The notes: generated by a model from the letters alone, not told the origin. 64,000 nucleotides of DNA from Yamagishiella unicocca (GCA_003116995.1 BDSL01000150.1:62001-126000); one strand, 5' to 3'; positions 47,374 through 60,344 are shown, counted from the stretch's first letter. Numbers and translations are program-made.

Positions 47374-47828
47374 AGGAACTTACTTTCGGTTTGCGCATCT
47401 TCGTGTCTGTCAGCGGGTCTGCTGGCGCTAGGCGGCCGCAGCACCAACGCTTCCGCTGCCGCTCAACATTGCCACCGTCACCCGCATTGAGACTCAGTTC
47501 AGACGACATATTTTGATACGCTGCTTGAAGCGCTTGGAATGCGGACTGCCATGGGGCCATGCAGACGGCCTGTCAGGATTACCGCTTGGGTGCAGTTTGT
47601 AACGGCATACGGTGGAAACGACCTTCGGTGCTCGTTGGGACGTGGGATGCCTGCAGCAGCAATCCAACCCCATAACTACTGATAACATATGTGCACTCCT
47701 TACAGAGTCCATATTTATTCTGGCAGCTCTTCGCAGGTAGGGGGGTGCCCCGCGCCTTGCTCTTCACAAAGTCAGTATCAAAATGCCAAGCCATAGGCGT
47801 ACATGAGTCCATCTAGCATCTGCCATCC

Positions 47829-50800
47829 ATGCCTTTCAAGTGGCTCCAATCTTTGGTTTTGGTAGCCTGCACAGCAGGTGAGACAGCGCATCATCAATCC
47901 GCGAAACATTTTTCCAACAGCTTTCGTACAGCTGCGTGAGTTTTACAAATTTGATGCGTACATGCAAACTCGAGACGTTCCAACGGGCTGGTGGCATGAC
48001 GCCTTAGTTCACTGCAACGTCGCAACATGTGCTGGATTGCGTCTTATCGCTCGCGAAGGCCTGTGTTCCACCGTGAAGATGTCCAACACTTATTTTGGTC
48101 CCAACGCACTTGCAAAAACAGCGCACTTGCAAAAACCCAAAGCAGCGACTGCCGTCTGCCCCTTGCTGACACCTGGCACCACCGTACTTTCGGGGCTCCA
48201 CATCGGGCCCCAAACCAACTGCTGCCACGTTTTTGTTCCCACGCTTTCACACACCGAACAGCAGTATGCGCAGGCTCAGAAGGAGCGGCTGATGGTCAGC
48301 CCGGCTGGGGTGCCGGACATGGCAGGAGAGGTGGCGATGGAGTAGGACTTGGGCGCTTGCCCGCCCAGAGCGACTCACGTACGGGTGTGGGAGCCGTTGC
48401 GCTTCTGCTGCAGCTCACGGACGTTCACATCAGTGCCCTTGAGGGGCCGGCGGGGGACCCGCAGGTGGGTGCTTACGGGGATGTAAAAACAGAGGCAGCG
48501 GGGTTGATGCAGCGGGGTTGAACGGGGGTGGTGTATCAGCGTCCTTGTTGTGCGAGAAAGAGGACGAGCCGCAGGACTCATGTCAGATGGAGAATTCCTG
48601 TTGCAATTGCGCCACCAGCTACGTCATGCATTGTCGTACTAGGGGTGCGCTGTCGCGGGGCTCCCTCTGAAGTTTGGGGCGTCGTGGTTCGAACAGCCGG
48701 AGCTGTTCGAAGCCAGGGCTGTTTGCACTTGGGGCTGTCTGAATGGTTCACAGTGCTCACCAACTGCTGAGAGCCTAGGGATGCGCGCCACCCTTGCGGC
48801 GGTCATGGCGATGGCGGTGGCGGAGGCCGTGGGGTGGGTGGCTCAGTAGCATTTTTGGGAGGGCAAGTGACGAGTGTCCGGGGGCACGGGAGCGAGGGTA
48901 CTCCGCGGGGGGAACCAACCCTCAACGTTGTTGCCGAGCCCCGACTGCCGAGCCCCGACCGCCACACCGGGTTGCTCCCCGCCCTCCTCCTGCCCAGCGC
49001 CCACGCATCGAAGTATCGTCCGGGCGGCCAGCCTCGATCATGTGGTCCCCCATACGCAGCTCGAGGCACCTTCACCTTGCCAGCACGCTTGCACGCGGCC
49101 CCCTCCCCCTCCGGCCCCAACCCAGTTCTCCAGCATGCATCTCAAAACGTCTGTTTTAAACGGTTTTTTCGGGCATCCACGGGTCTTCCTCGAACCCCCC
49201 CCAGCACATCTAACCGACTAACCCACCCCGCAATCGGTTTTACTTGTCAGTGCCGGTTTACTGGTCTCCTCTCAAACCCGCCAGCGTGCTCCCGACCTGC
49301 TGTCGCTGTCTTCGGACCTGCTGGCGCGCTGGCACCTGGCGGCGGCGGTGGTGACGGGGGACCTCACGGAGGCGAGGAACAAGTACGGCAGCGGCCAGCA
49401 GGACGAGCGGGAGTGGCAGGTAGGTTTCGGAGCTTCCCCTCACCGTACAACGCGCCCTGCTGAAAACATGCCCGCCGCGAACCCCCGCTTCCCAGCCCCC
49501 GCGCTGTGCCAACCCTCCCACTCCTCCCCCGAACCCCACCCTGCAGACCTACCAGGCCGCCTGGAAGGGCCTTACGTCGCACGGCGGTGTTCCAAACGGC
49601 CATGTGTACGACACCCGCGGCAACCACGACACATTCAACTCGGGACCCAGGTGGGGGCGTCCGGATCGGGTGTTGGGGTAGGGGTGGAAGGAGGGTGCTG
49701 AGGTGCCGTGGGACGGCTGAGGCGACCTGGTGCGAAGCGACGGCGCTGGTGGATCGTCGTGGCTCTCTTGGTCGGTTCCGTTGGTCGGTTTAGCCGTTAC
49801 AAGTTACAAGTTGGCGCAGCGGAGGCGCCCGTGCAACCGTCGGACCGCAGCGGTCCGGAAAGGGATACCACGAAACCCTTCCCGCTCGACGCCCAAATGT
49901 ACGACAACGCAGATGCGGCCCCCGAGACCACTTTTGTCGCTACAGCGCGCGCGCGGCGATGAACGCGCCGCGTGCTGCCGCCGCAAGTGCTACTGCTGCC
50001 ACGGCGGCAGCGGAGGCAGTAGCAGGGTACTCGCCGGCAGTGGCTTTTCCCGGCGGCGCAATGGCTGGTGACGAGGGACCCATGGGCAGCATCTTCATTG
50101 ACCCCGTGTACGACACCACGGCTGCAGGCGGGTGGTGCGCCGGGCTTATTGTAGTGGTCGGGATCCGGATTCTGTACTGCATTCGCCGTGGGGCTGTTTT
50201 CGGAAGTGGACTTTTACTGCCATTCGCCTGCCACCTATTGCACAGTACGTAGCCACGAGACACGGGCACTTGTTGTATGGACACCCGCTCTGCCGCTGGC
50301 TTCATACCATATGTTGCACCCCCCCCTTCAGGAGCGGCTGCTGACAGGCCTTGTCCAACCATGGTATTGGTTGGCATTGACGCCTCCCTGGACCCCGGCC
50401 TGCGCAGTCCAACGAACTTTCTTGGTGGGTCAGGGGACCCTCGTCGGGACGGGACTGCATGTTGCGTTGCGGGAGAATACTCGCCGGCTGGACCCCACGA
50501 GGCTGACCCCCCGTCCCCCCCCCCCCGTTCTGTTACGTAACCCCCCTCGACCATCCCTTACCAGGTGTCGTACACCAAGACGTCCTGGCCGAGCTGGACG
50601 ACCGCCTAGCCGCCTCCGTCGCCTCCATGCGCAACGCCAGCTGCAGCCCGCCGTACATCGCGTACGGCCACTACCCCCTGTCGACAATCGCCTACCCGGG
50701 CGGCGCCTCGAGGCCGGCGCCACCGGCCGCCACGTCAGCCGCCAGAACTGTACAGCAGGTCCTGCTACGGAACGGCGTCAGTGCCTACCTGTCGGGCCAC

Positions 50801-53800
50801 CTTCATGGAGCCTTCGGTCGCAAGCTGCACCGATTGCACGCCGCCGCCCCGGCATCAGTCGGCGCCAGCAGCGGCAAGAGCGCCGCCGTCCGCGCGCCAG
50901 AAGAGGCGGCGGTGGGGGGGGTGGCGGCGGCGGCGGCCGGGCGACCCGTGGGTCACATGCTTGAGCTGGAGTCGGTCGACTGGAAATACGCGCGCACGCT
51001 GCGCGTGTTGACCGTCGACGTGGCGGGCGGCGGCGTCGTCGGCTTCGAAGACCTCAGCTACAAGCCGCCAGCGTCGACGGCGACGGCGACGGCACCTCAG
51101 CACGGAGGTACGGCGAATGGAGGCAAAGGGCTCAGCCCGCCGTGGCGGTTGGCCGTTTGAGCCATGCGTTGGCAGCGCCGGCAGCTCGCGACGCGAATGG
51201 TCCCATAGCGGCCGGCGTGTTGGGGGTCTGGGGTGTTGGCGGTCTGGGGTCTGGGGTGTTAGGGGCCTGGGGTCTCTCGTGGGGCAGCGGGTCAGGGGCC
51301 CATCCGGCGGGGCACGGTATGCAATTAGAGCACACTGTACGGTGAATGTCCGTGCGACGCAAAACTCACAACCCTCCCTTGCCGTATGGTTGTTGAAGCT
51401 GGCGCTACGCTGGGTTCAGAGGCTGGCAGGGTGTGCCGCTGCTGTTAGCTCCAGGGGCGCCTCCTGCCCACCTCAGAGCCCGGCGCACCGTTCGGTGGTG
51501 GTCACGGCCGCCGCAGCTCCACCGACCCGCGGGTCGCCACTCATTCCATCACCTCGCCCCCGTTTGCGCACTCTTGAGCCCCCACAGGCCCGTCTTTGCA
51601 GCCGCACGACAGCACCTGCACCGTCGGCTCGTACCTGCCTCTCATTACATGCCCGCCAGACGCCCGCTACGGTCCGCAGTTGCGGCCCGTGTACGACGGC
51701 GGCGGCTTCGCCGCCGCCGCCGGCTGCGCCGGCGCCGCTGGGGACCCCTCGTCGACCGCCGCCAGAGCGGTGGTTCGTGCGGTGCTGCTGCCCGTGGGGC
51801 CTGCAGCTCCCGCAGCACCCCAGGAGGCGGTGTTCCTGCACTGGTCCTGCGAACGGAGGGCGGGACTGGATCAGGGCGACAGCGACGCGAGGTCCGCGGC
51901 GACAGCCCCTGGCGGCGAGCTGCCACCCGCCTGGCGCCCCCGCCACCACGGCCGCAGCCGCAGCCAGCTGTCCGGCGTCATGGAGGTGAACAAAAGCACG
52001 CGCTGGCTGGCTGGCTGGGGGGGTTGGGCGGCTGGGCGGCGGCACGTGTCTAAACGAGCGCGAGTCTGAGGCACGGCGCTGTACGACAGTGTGTTTGCGT
52101 GTCTCGGGTTGACAGCAAGCGGCTGCGGTATCGCGGGTTCACGTTTAGGGCTGGGAATGGATGGTGGATTCGTGGTGGGAGTTTGTGGTGGCGGAAGGTC
52201 GTCAAGACGGGGTGTGTGCACGCGGTTATTTCACGCGGGACCTCAGGGCCTGCAGCGCCGTCTCCTCCAGGTGTCCCATCACCTGTCTCCCCATCCCCTT
52301 TTACGCCGCTTGGGTGAACGGTCAAAAGGCTCCACCGATTCAACTCCTCGATCCCGCCCCGTTCGACCTACCCGATGTCTTGCCTCCTATGACCACCACG
52401 CAATCCTGCGCTACCCCGTTCCACGCAGATGCGGCGGGAGGCGTCACCGCATAACTACAGGTAAGCCGTGCGCCGTACTACCGTTATCGTTGGTAGTTGA
52501 TTGTCGTATGTTGTACTACTGCGTGCGAGCGACAGCGGTGAATCGGGCTGCTTACGTGTGCAAACGGCCGCATGCATCGCCTTGGACCGTCTCCCTTCCT
52601 GGGGCGCAGGCAGGCTCCCGAGCCGGCCACCAGTCGCAGTTCCCTCCGCACGCTTCTCTCAGCACTCCTGTTGATATTCCGACAGCGTAAGCAGCGAATA
52701 AGTCTTAGGACGGGTTCCTGTGCCTCTCGCGACCCGCGGGGCGGCAGGTGAACGTGTAGGATGGCTGCCTGCTCTGCGCCGTCGTAGCTAGGTGGCTCGA
52801 CCGTCAGCCACGCACGGCTGGTCGGTTGCTGCCCAGCCGTCCCCTGCATTGCATCAACCCCAAACGACCGCCGCCACACCTCCCTCTTTCCGTGCAGCTC
52901 CTACACCGTGGATTTGCTCGCTGAGGCTGAGGCCGGGGCCGGGGCCGAGGATGCCGCGGCCGCCGCCGCGGTGGCGGTCGCGAGCGTGCGCAGCTGCCCC
53001 TCGGGGCTGCTGGTGGTGCAGGTCCGCCTTGGCGGCGGCGAAGGAGGCCAATCCACATCCGCAGAGCGTCCACTGCACTGGCGGCCGCCATCCCCGCCGC
53101 CGTCCCCGCCGCCGTCCGCGTCGGCATCGTTTACGGGGTCGGCAGAGCAGGCGGCAGCCGCGGGGCCCGGTGATCCATTTTGGGTTGGTCTCGGCGGCGA
53201 GGCCGTACCTGGACCGGCGCCGCTGCAGCAGAGCACATTAGAGTGGGTGGTCATGCACGTGCCCTGGCACCGCTTCGGCCTGGCGGCCTTCACCGCCCAG
53301 TGGTGCGTCCTGGTGCTGGGGCTGCTGCTGGCGCCTCGCCTGGCGGCACTCCTACAGCAGCAGCGGCCACGGCGACATCAACGGCGGCGGCGGAGCGGCA
53401 GCTGTGGCGGCGGCAACAGCCAGCCAGACGGCGGCGGGGGCGGGGGGACCGAGCTGGGGAGCTGCTCGACGGCGGCGGCGGCGGCGGCGGTGGGGCCGGG
53501 GCCGAGTCGAGATGCGTCGCTTGTTGGTCGGGATTTGGACCGGGCCGGGGAGGGGGTGAGCACCAGCGTGCGCATTGGCGGCGGCGGGGGCATTTGCAGC
53601 ACCTTGAAGCGCAGCAGCAGCAGCAGCGGCAATAGCAGCAATAGCGGCAATAACGGCAATAACGGCAATAACGGCAATAGCGGGAGCGGACGTGACGCTG
53701 GAGGAGGAGACGCATGGGCTGCAAGCTTGGCTGCCTCCACGACGGTGGCGTCTTCTGGGTCGCCCCTTCGCCGCGGCGGCGGCGGTGGCGGCGGCGGCCT

Positions 53801-54488
53801 TGCCGGTGTCGCCCCGCCCTGTGCCGTCATTGCCTCCTCGGAGTCACATGAGGCCGCACCGCAGCGGGCAGGAGCCGCAGGCGGAGGGGGGGTCGCTTGG
53901 CGGGCCGTGAGTAGGTTGCGTGATACGGTGACGTGGCCGGTACGTGATTTCTTAGAGTTGGCCCGGTGCCACACCGTCCCGTGGGTCGCGCTCGCCATGT
54001 ACGGCATCTACCTGGGTGTGGGGCCTTGGATAGCCGCCGAGTTTGTCGAGCCCGCCGGGCCGCACGGCTCGTACGGAGGGTACGGCGTCCTGACGGCGTA
54101 CGGCATCTTCATGCGCACACTCGGAGGCGGCGGAGCCGCAGCCGTGGGTGGCTGGGTGGCGGCGCCCTCGCAGGATTACACGGTCATCAGCAACGTGGTC
54201 ATGCTGACGTGTATTATCCCGGCGATGCTGCTGTGCGCCTCGACCTCTGCGCGATGGAAGCAACTGGCGGATGCGGGGAGACCATCCGGGTTCCGGCAGA
54301 TGTTGTCAAGGAGCCAGGCGGCGGCGCTAGGCGTGATAGCGATCTTGGATGTGAGTCTTTGTTGGAAGCTGTCCGCTGGTCTAGGCTGGGTGCCCGTGCT
54401 CCTGTCCCCGGGAGTGGGCTGGCTGCTGCCGCTGCTGGCGGTGTGGCCGCTGCTGGCCGGGCGGCGGTTGCGGTGGTCCGCGAGGTAG
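47829..54488 (+). CDS. TMEM62-like metallophosphoesterase membrane protein
   Basis: A predicted phosphoesterase facing the secretory lumen; substrate unknown. Exons supported by TMEM62-type motifs and phase: 48414-48464 (LTDVHIS, metal-binding DxH), 49285-49419 (VVTGDLTEARNKYGSG), 49547-49650 (RGNHDTFNSG), 50332-50424 (LVGIDASLDPGLRSPTNF), 50565-51107 (AYGHYPLSTI, SGHLHGAFG), 51588-51985 (SYLPLITCPPDARYG), 52898-54488 (last exon). A candidate first exon at 47829-47877 encodes MPFKWLQSLVLVACTA, a good signal peptide; its link to 48414 is unresolved. An exon from 49913 (RDHFCRYSARA) runs into a stop after a GC repeat. One more exon is needed before 52898 for phase. The last exon holds a Ser/Asn/Gly low-complexity insert and several membrane helices, and ends at a TAG. 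Confidence 0.7.
48688..48711. repeat. 10-bp perfect hairpin
   Basis: TTCGAACAGC (688-697) and its exact reverse complement GCTGTTCGAA (702-711) are separated by CGGA. It lies in an intron of the TMEM62-like gene. No function can be assigned. Confidence 0.7.
53620..53690 (+). repeat. Coding trinucleotide-type repeat (Ser/Gly/Asn)
   Basis: Repeated AGCAGC then GGCAATAAC units within the last exon of the TMEM62-like gene encode SSSSGNSSNSGNNGNNG-like sequence. The reading frame stays open. Confidence 0.8.
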
Positions 54489-55950
54489 GGGACGGCACCG
54501 GAAAGGCGCTGGCCATGACAGGCTGGCTGCGTTGCTGGCCGTGCAGGGCTTCCGGGGGATGACCTTCGAGGTGGGTTGCAAGGAAGGCCCGTGCACGAAA
54601 GAAAAACCGTGCGGGCGGGTGGGTGGGTAGGTTCGAGGATCGAGGTGGGTGGGTAGTCGGGGGGGCCGGTTTGTAGCTCGCGCTTGCGTGGGCGGCCACC
54701 TGCATGCCTGCTGTGTGGCCTGCCGCCTCCTGCAAGCCGCCAAGTGACGAGAAGCGCAGCAAACTTGAGAGTTGCGGGCGCGCGTAGGACATCGGGTGAT
54801 GGTTTTCGGAAGCTGTTAATGTGCGTCCATAACCACGTGCTAATCTGATGGGAGTGACTGCCACGGCTGGTAGTGGCGACCGGACCGAACGGTGCATCCC
54901 AATTTCCCTGTCGGTTGCAGCCACACCGCACTTGGCTGTCGGCTGGTGCCAAATGAAGCCCTGGAATGAGGCCCGAGGCGCTCGCTTCATGTGGTTGTGT
55001 GCTGTGCCGCTGGCCGCCCTTCCCGACTCAGGTCTGCACAACCCCACGGGTCTAACGTCGCCTAGCGTGCGTTGCTGCACTCTCTAATCGCTCGCGTAGA
55101 TCTGTTGTTGGAGGCTGCCCCCGGAGGTGGGGCTCGGCCTCGAGATGGATGTACGAACAGAATGTAATATCGGTACCCACCCAGGCCACCATAGGGTCAA
55201 TACGCGCACCATGTTTGCCCCCCCCATTCCCGCAATCGAATGCTTCCATGGGAGTGCCAACGTGCCAGTCCGCGGTCAGTAGCAGTGGTACGTACTTACA
55301 GTGAGCGCCCGGTTGAAAGGTGGAACCACCGGTCAGCGTATGCCGAGAGGAAATGGCTGCTTCGACCGGACACGGATCACTCATTTCCTCCTGTCACAAT
55401 ACCGATAGTTACAGGGATGGCGGGTTCTGACACCTCCGGCGTCACCAAACGTAGCTGTTGTGCTTGTTAGAATGGGCTCAAACTTGCGAGAACGCTGTCC
55501 TCTGACTCACTGCGGTGCGTCCTGCCTTGCTGGCCAGGCTGGCCCGGGGCCGGGCGGACGTTCGGGCTGGTTGTTGTTGTAACGGGCTGGTGACTTCGCG
55601 CTTTGGGGGCACCCCCCACCAACCACCCATGGTTGGGACCATGCAGGTCCCAACCTTGGTGTCTCAACCTTAGTTTCGCGGCCGAGCAGCTGCTTTGTGA
55701 AAGGACCGAAGGTTGTGTGACAAGGAAGTTGTGTTAAAAGGATCCTCGGCTCGAGATCCGCTGTATTGAATTCCGGGTGCGCTTTTGACAGCTGATGACG
55801 TGGCACACGCGACACGTCTGATGACGTGGCATATCGCGTGCTCGCCTACCTTTCAACCACTTCCTGCTGGTCTGGCGGTCGTGAGCTCTCAGCCCCAAGG
55901 CGCTGCTTCATGTCACACAACAGACAGATGCGAGAGCTACAGGGGAGGCA
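54489..55950. other. 3' flank and intergenic region
   Basis: No gene is recognised. A TGTAA at 55163-55167 is a possible polyadenylation site for the TMEM62-like gene. Around 55300-55340 a faint similarity to the LINE family 1 tail is visible (TGGAACCACCGGTCAGCG). The rest is unassigned. Confidence 0.4.
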
Positions 55951-55959
55951 GAACGCCTA

Positions 55960-56700
55960 CAAATGCGGGTGCACAACCAGGAGGGCCCGATGGGCCAGGC
56001 CACGACACGGATCACCGGAGGAGGTCAAACCACGCCTCACCGTCCGGGAAAAGACAGCCGACAGCAAGCCGGAAAGGCCAGTACCCGGTAGCAGCCGAGC
56101 AGAGCGCGCCGGCCACCCCCACCCCCGGGGGGGGGTGGCCCCGGGGCCCAGGTGCAGGCAACAACCAGCACGGACGGCAAGCGACAGGCAGCGGGAAGAC
56201 AGAAGCCCCGGCCAGCGCGGCAGCACAACCAGGCGGGCCCCGAGGGGGACAGCTACAAAACAAAGCGCCAGGCACGGCCCCATCCACGCCGGGGCGGTCG
56301 GGACAAGGACCGCTGCAGGGCCCCGACAGCAACAAACCCCAACGCAGCAACGACACGGCGCCACACGGAGCGCCCCGACCCGAACCAGATAGAGCCCTTA
56401 GTGCATGAGCCGCCCAGGACGCCATCGTAGTGAACGGCGTCGGCCCAGGAGGAGGGCGAGCGGGGCCGGCGGGCGGTCAGTGCCGCCACGGCCGCCAACG
56501 CCCACCTAGTCCGCCAGGAGGCCTCTCGGCAGGTGGCCTCTCGGCAGGTAGACGTAACAGGGCCGCTGGCGGCGCAAGGAGCCATCCGGGTCGGGCGGTC
56601 GGGGGCCCCTGGGGCCGGGCCGTCGGCCTGATGAGGAACGGGCGGGCCCGGCATGTGGGTGGGTGGCGGGCGGGCGAGGGGTGGAGGGTCCCCCAGCCAT
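55960..56700 (-). mobile_element. LINE family 2 fragment (3' part)
   Basis: About 55975-56070 matches 58970-59060 (GGGCCCGATGGGCCAG, CACGACACGG, CTCACCG.CCGGGAA blocks), which at the second site follows LINE C-terminal coding sequence. The remainder is GC-rich with several overlapping open frames and no intact domain. Confidence 0.5.
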
Positions 56701-58160
56701 TACCACCTCGACCATGAGCCGAGGGCGGGGAAAGAGGGCAGGGACCGCCGCCTGCGGGCCCCGGGCTGAGGCTGAAGCAGCGGGAGATGCAGCGGGGCGG
56801 GGAGCGGCGGCCGTGAGGGCCCAGGCAAGCCTACATTTCCACTTCGTGAACACCACAACTCTGTCTGCTGCAATCGCCCGTCGCTCCCGTCGCGATATGC
56901 GTATATTCGCGCCAGCCGACTGCCGAACAGTTATCCGTTCTGTACACCCTTGGCTAGGCGCAGCAGTAAGGGCGCAAGGGGGCAAGAAATGTGTGCCCTA
57001 ACCAACTTTGCCAGTCCGGCCTACGACGCCGCGCATATATAATCCTCCACCTACATACAGGTTTAATAGTGTGTCTGCCGCACTGTCTGCCGCACTCAGT
57101 ACGCTCCACATGTGTCGTCGACCTCTCGGGCTCATTCATGGCTTCCTTCAGTATGCGTCCTTCTAATTCCTTCATAATGCGTCCTTCAAATTCCTTCATT
57201 ATCCGTTCTTATAATGCCTTCATTCCTTTATATGCAAAACTCATTTACAAAAGAGTGTGCTAAGTACCCCTTTGAGCGCCCCTGGCACGGGTCGATTGTC
57301 AATCAACGGTCACCGACGTCAATCCCGGAGCAAAACTGCAACACTGTGGAGGAATACGATACTGGGCCCGACATTTTTCCCGAGACCGGTAGTGGGCCCG
57401 ACATCGTTTCCAAGGTCAAGCTTGGACGCGCCTTTACAACTGTTTTGAGGTGGTCCATACAAGCGATCCTTGGCGCAAACTGCATTCAGGTTCGCGGGAA
57501 ATTATGTAATTTACGGTCGGCGTGATACAGTCATCGGGCAGTTGGCGAGCATGTTGCCAGCACAGGACGTTTTTTTATGCGGGCCGTTTCTGTCCATTCG
57601 GTAACATCCCAGTCTTAGCATGCCACAGTGGAGCAATCGCACTGAGTCCTGGAAACTGAAAGCATCTCAATGGCATGGAATGGCATGGAAGGACGCGCGT
57701 TCGCGTACCGTTCACAATATCGTGAGCAAGCCTGATATAAACGGGGACAACTCGACTACCAAATCCTCGTACAACTGCAATAAGGCTGCAATGCTTGGCG
57801 TTATTTGACCAGTCGGGCGCAGTTGTGCAAGGAAATAAGTGTACATGTGAGCACTAACGGGCGTAGCCGCACTCCGTGACATGAAGTAACTTTGCAAGCG
57901 TCTGTTGTGTGCGACGATTGCATAGCGTCTGAACGCAGCGCCTGAATAAAACCAACAAGGAGGACCAAAAGTGAGCGACGAGTAGTCGAGTACCACGTCC
58001 GCAGTGGTACGTGTTGGAAAGGGTCGGAGCCGTGCGAAAAGAAATAATGCGCTGGGTTCGGAAAACGTCCTAAGTGGAGGCGTCCGGGGCGATGCTGCTT
58101 AGGGTGTCTTGTAGGAAGGTCTGCCCTCAGCGCCCGAGCGAATGCGCGCGCTAATTGGAG
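56701..58160. other. Intergenic region with short tandem repeats
   Basis: A degenerate array of about 25-bp units (CTTCCTTCAGTATGCGTCCT-like) lies at 57140-57230, and a duplicated GTGGGCCCGACAT-type stretch at about 57362-57408. TATA-like sequence is present near 57035, but no gene follows that I can support. Confidence 0.4.
57140..57230. repeat. Degenerate tandem repeat, about 25-bp unit
   Basis: Three to four units built on ATTCCTTCATAATGCGTCCT with drift between copies. Confidence 0.65.
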
Positions 58161-58182
58161 TAACCGCAATGGCTGTTATCAA

Positions 58183-58262
58183 GCCCGGGCGAACCCAGGA
58201 CAAGAAGAAGTGCCCATGTCCGTGGCCTCACCATATGTGAGCTGGGGCTGAACCCAGCAGAC
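58183..58262. repeat. Dispersed repeat shared with 60350-60425
   Basis: CAAGCCCGG...ACCCAGGACAAGAAG, the GCCATGTCC-like part and the GCTGAACCCA/GCCTAACCCA end are shared by both sites. At the second site it lies just 3' of LINE C-terminal sequence, so both are probably LINE 3' ends. Confidence 0.6.
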
Positions 58263-58899
58263 TCAAGCAGAGAGGGCACAGGAAAGCCTTGAAAAGCCCT
58301 AGCGTTACACCTGGTGTCCGCGACAGCTGCAAGACTGGCCCCAAGTCGAAATGCGCATTCATTCCTACTGCGCGCTTGTCTCGCGATCGGGAGGGCATCT
58401 TAACAGGGGAGCGGACCTTTCTAACTGCGAGGGAAGGCCCCCGTCATAGAACAACAACGCCCTGACTTTGGGTGTCCCCTGGTCCGCAGTATGGAAATCA
58501 ACTCCCTTCTCCCCAAGCTCTGCCACCACGCCACCCAGCATTAATGTGCCCAATCGATGGTTCTACGTTCTACTTTCTGGTCTGGGGCCAACTGTCACAT
58601 ACAGTTACTACTGCCAAACGTTCCCTGCTTGGTTTTGGTTTCAGTGCTGCTTAAGGGTTCCCTTTCATACCCAACACCTTCTGAGCCTTCAAACCCTCGT
58701 CCACATACACGCACCGGCCTGCACAGAGTTCTCAACGAAACACAGACGGTCCAGGAGCTGCAGCATACAACCCGTCTGACACGTGCTGCTGACTGCCGAA
58801 ACCCACCTGTCATATGCGATTTTCAAGGGCCCCACTGGCTTTTTGCTGGACACCATGGCTCGTGGGGGCAGCCGCCCCTAGGTGGGTTGGAACTTATCG

Positions 58900-59625
58900 C
58901 TCCTCACTGCCTTATTAAGCAGAATGCGAGTATTACAAGGGAGCCAGAACGGCTCAAGCGCGGAAGCGCAACCAGGCGGGCCCGATGGGCCAGACCACGA
59001 CACGGGTCACTGGGCAAAAGAGCCCGCCCTCACCGGCCGGGAAGGGGCAAAAGCCGAAGGCAGCCAAACACGAGGACACGGAGAAGGCAGCACGCACAAC
59101 TCAAAGCACGGGGAGGAGAACAAGCGCGTCCAGACAACACGAACCACCTGCACCAAGCCAGCAGCGAGACGTGAGGAACGCGTCCCGGCAAAACGGGGGC
59201 CCCAAGCCCCAGAACCCAAAAGCACCCACAAAAGACAGCAGAGCGGGGGCCTAAGGCCCAGAAAATCGCACCCGAGTCAGCCGTCGGGTCACTCCTCGGC
59301 ACCCGGGCGGCCCGGGAAGACCACCTCCCCCGCGGGCGAGGCGGCGAGGAAGGGGTGATCGGACGGGATGGCCCCCCACCCGCGGGGGGCCAGCCCCAGT
59401 TCGGCAAACGCACTGAGGCGGGCCCAGAAGTCGGCCGTCACCGCTGCGCACACCCGCACCACCGGCATGCGCCCCCCGGGGGCCCCAGCCTGCACCCGAA
59501 ACAGGAGGCGGAGCCCCAAACCCAACGCCGCGACGGCCGCCAAGCACACCACATCCCAAACAAGCGGGTGCACCCCCAATGGGGGCCGACCCAGCCACAA
59601 ATGCTGCGGGACCATTGTAGCGAGA
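58900..59625 (-). mobile_element. LINE family 2 fragment with C-terminal coding remnant
   Basis: The minus-strand frame at 59289-59615 carries VHPLVWDVVCLAAVAALGLG and FWARLSAFAELGLAPRGWGA, clearly related to VWDVVVLAAITAMEVGRR and FWALLRGFAALGLPQKGWDA of the 30.7 kb LINE, and ends DHPFLAA...EE, stop. The 3' untranslated part (about 58930-59290) is shared with 55.96-56.1 kb. The reverse transcriptase is absent. Confidence 0.7.
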
Positions 59626-60340
59626 TTTTCCCCAGACGAGTCCGTACGAAACTACCGCCGATGCCGATTTTAGCGTGTGTACACGAGTCGGATGAGCAGC
59701 ACAGACGGAACGCAGAGCCAAATGACCGATTACAGGACGGACACTTCTAAATGGCAAAATTAGAAGCGAGCGTCGGGAGGCATCGCGGAGGATGCTCGAC
59801 ATGCCATTCCCTGCTGAAAAAAGCCGAGATCGTATGTCGTGAGGGCCGAGACCGTGCTACTTGAGCACCGAGCCCGTACATTCTACCGCCGATGCCGAAA
59901 TGTAGTGGCCGGAGAAACAGCTGAGACGGGCCGCATTTCCGCTCGGCCGGGAGCAGAATAAAAGTCCCCAGTAAACGAAATTTACAGCGGGGGCTGGGAA
60001 GCTGTGCGCAAAAAGATCGCAAATGGACCGGGAAATAGCAGCCGCGAACGGACAGGATTGCCACCTGGCAGATGCTTATCAAGGGATCCCTCTAACGGGC
60101 GTTTTTTAGAGCAGGTGGGCCACACGAGCGCAACTCACACTTCCCTACAACGTAAGAGGAATAGCAGCATGTGCATGGTACCAAATTGGGTTGGCTGTAA
60201 AAGTATGGTAGCAGACGGTGGGCCATGCGAGACAGCGCCAGCTGAGAAAACCGCGCGAATGCGCTACACTGGTACGCAGCCTCACGATACAGGCTGGGGA
60301 CCTAAGATACCTCACGACGCAACAAATGAAGTGTTTAGGT
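59626..60340. other. Unassigned sequence
   Basis: No exon or known repeat is recognised. Confidence 0.35.
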
Positions 60341-60344
60341 GACC

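Noticed and set aside
53378..54007. 209-codon minus-strand frame in the TMEM62-like last exon
   Set aside because: Leucine/proline repeats that are simply the complement of the Gly/Ser/Asn coding repeat.
57080..57230. CRISPR-like repeat array
   Set aside because: Units are adjacent and degenerate with no spacers; this is a simple tandem repeat in eukaryotic DNA.
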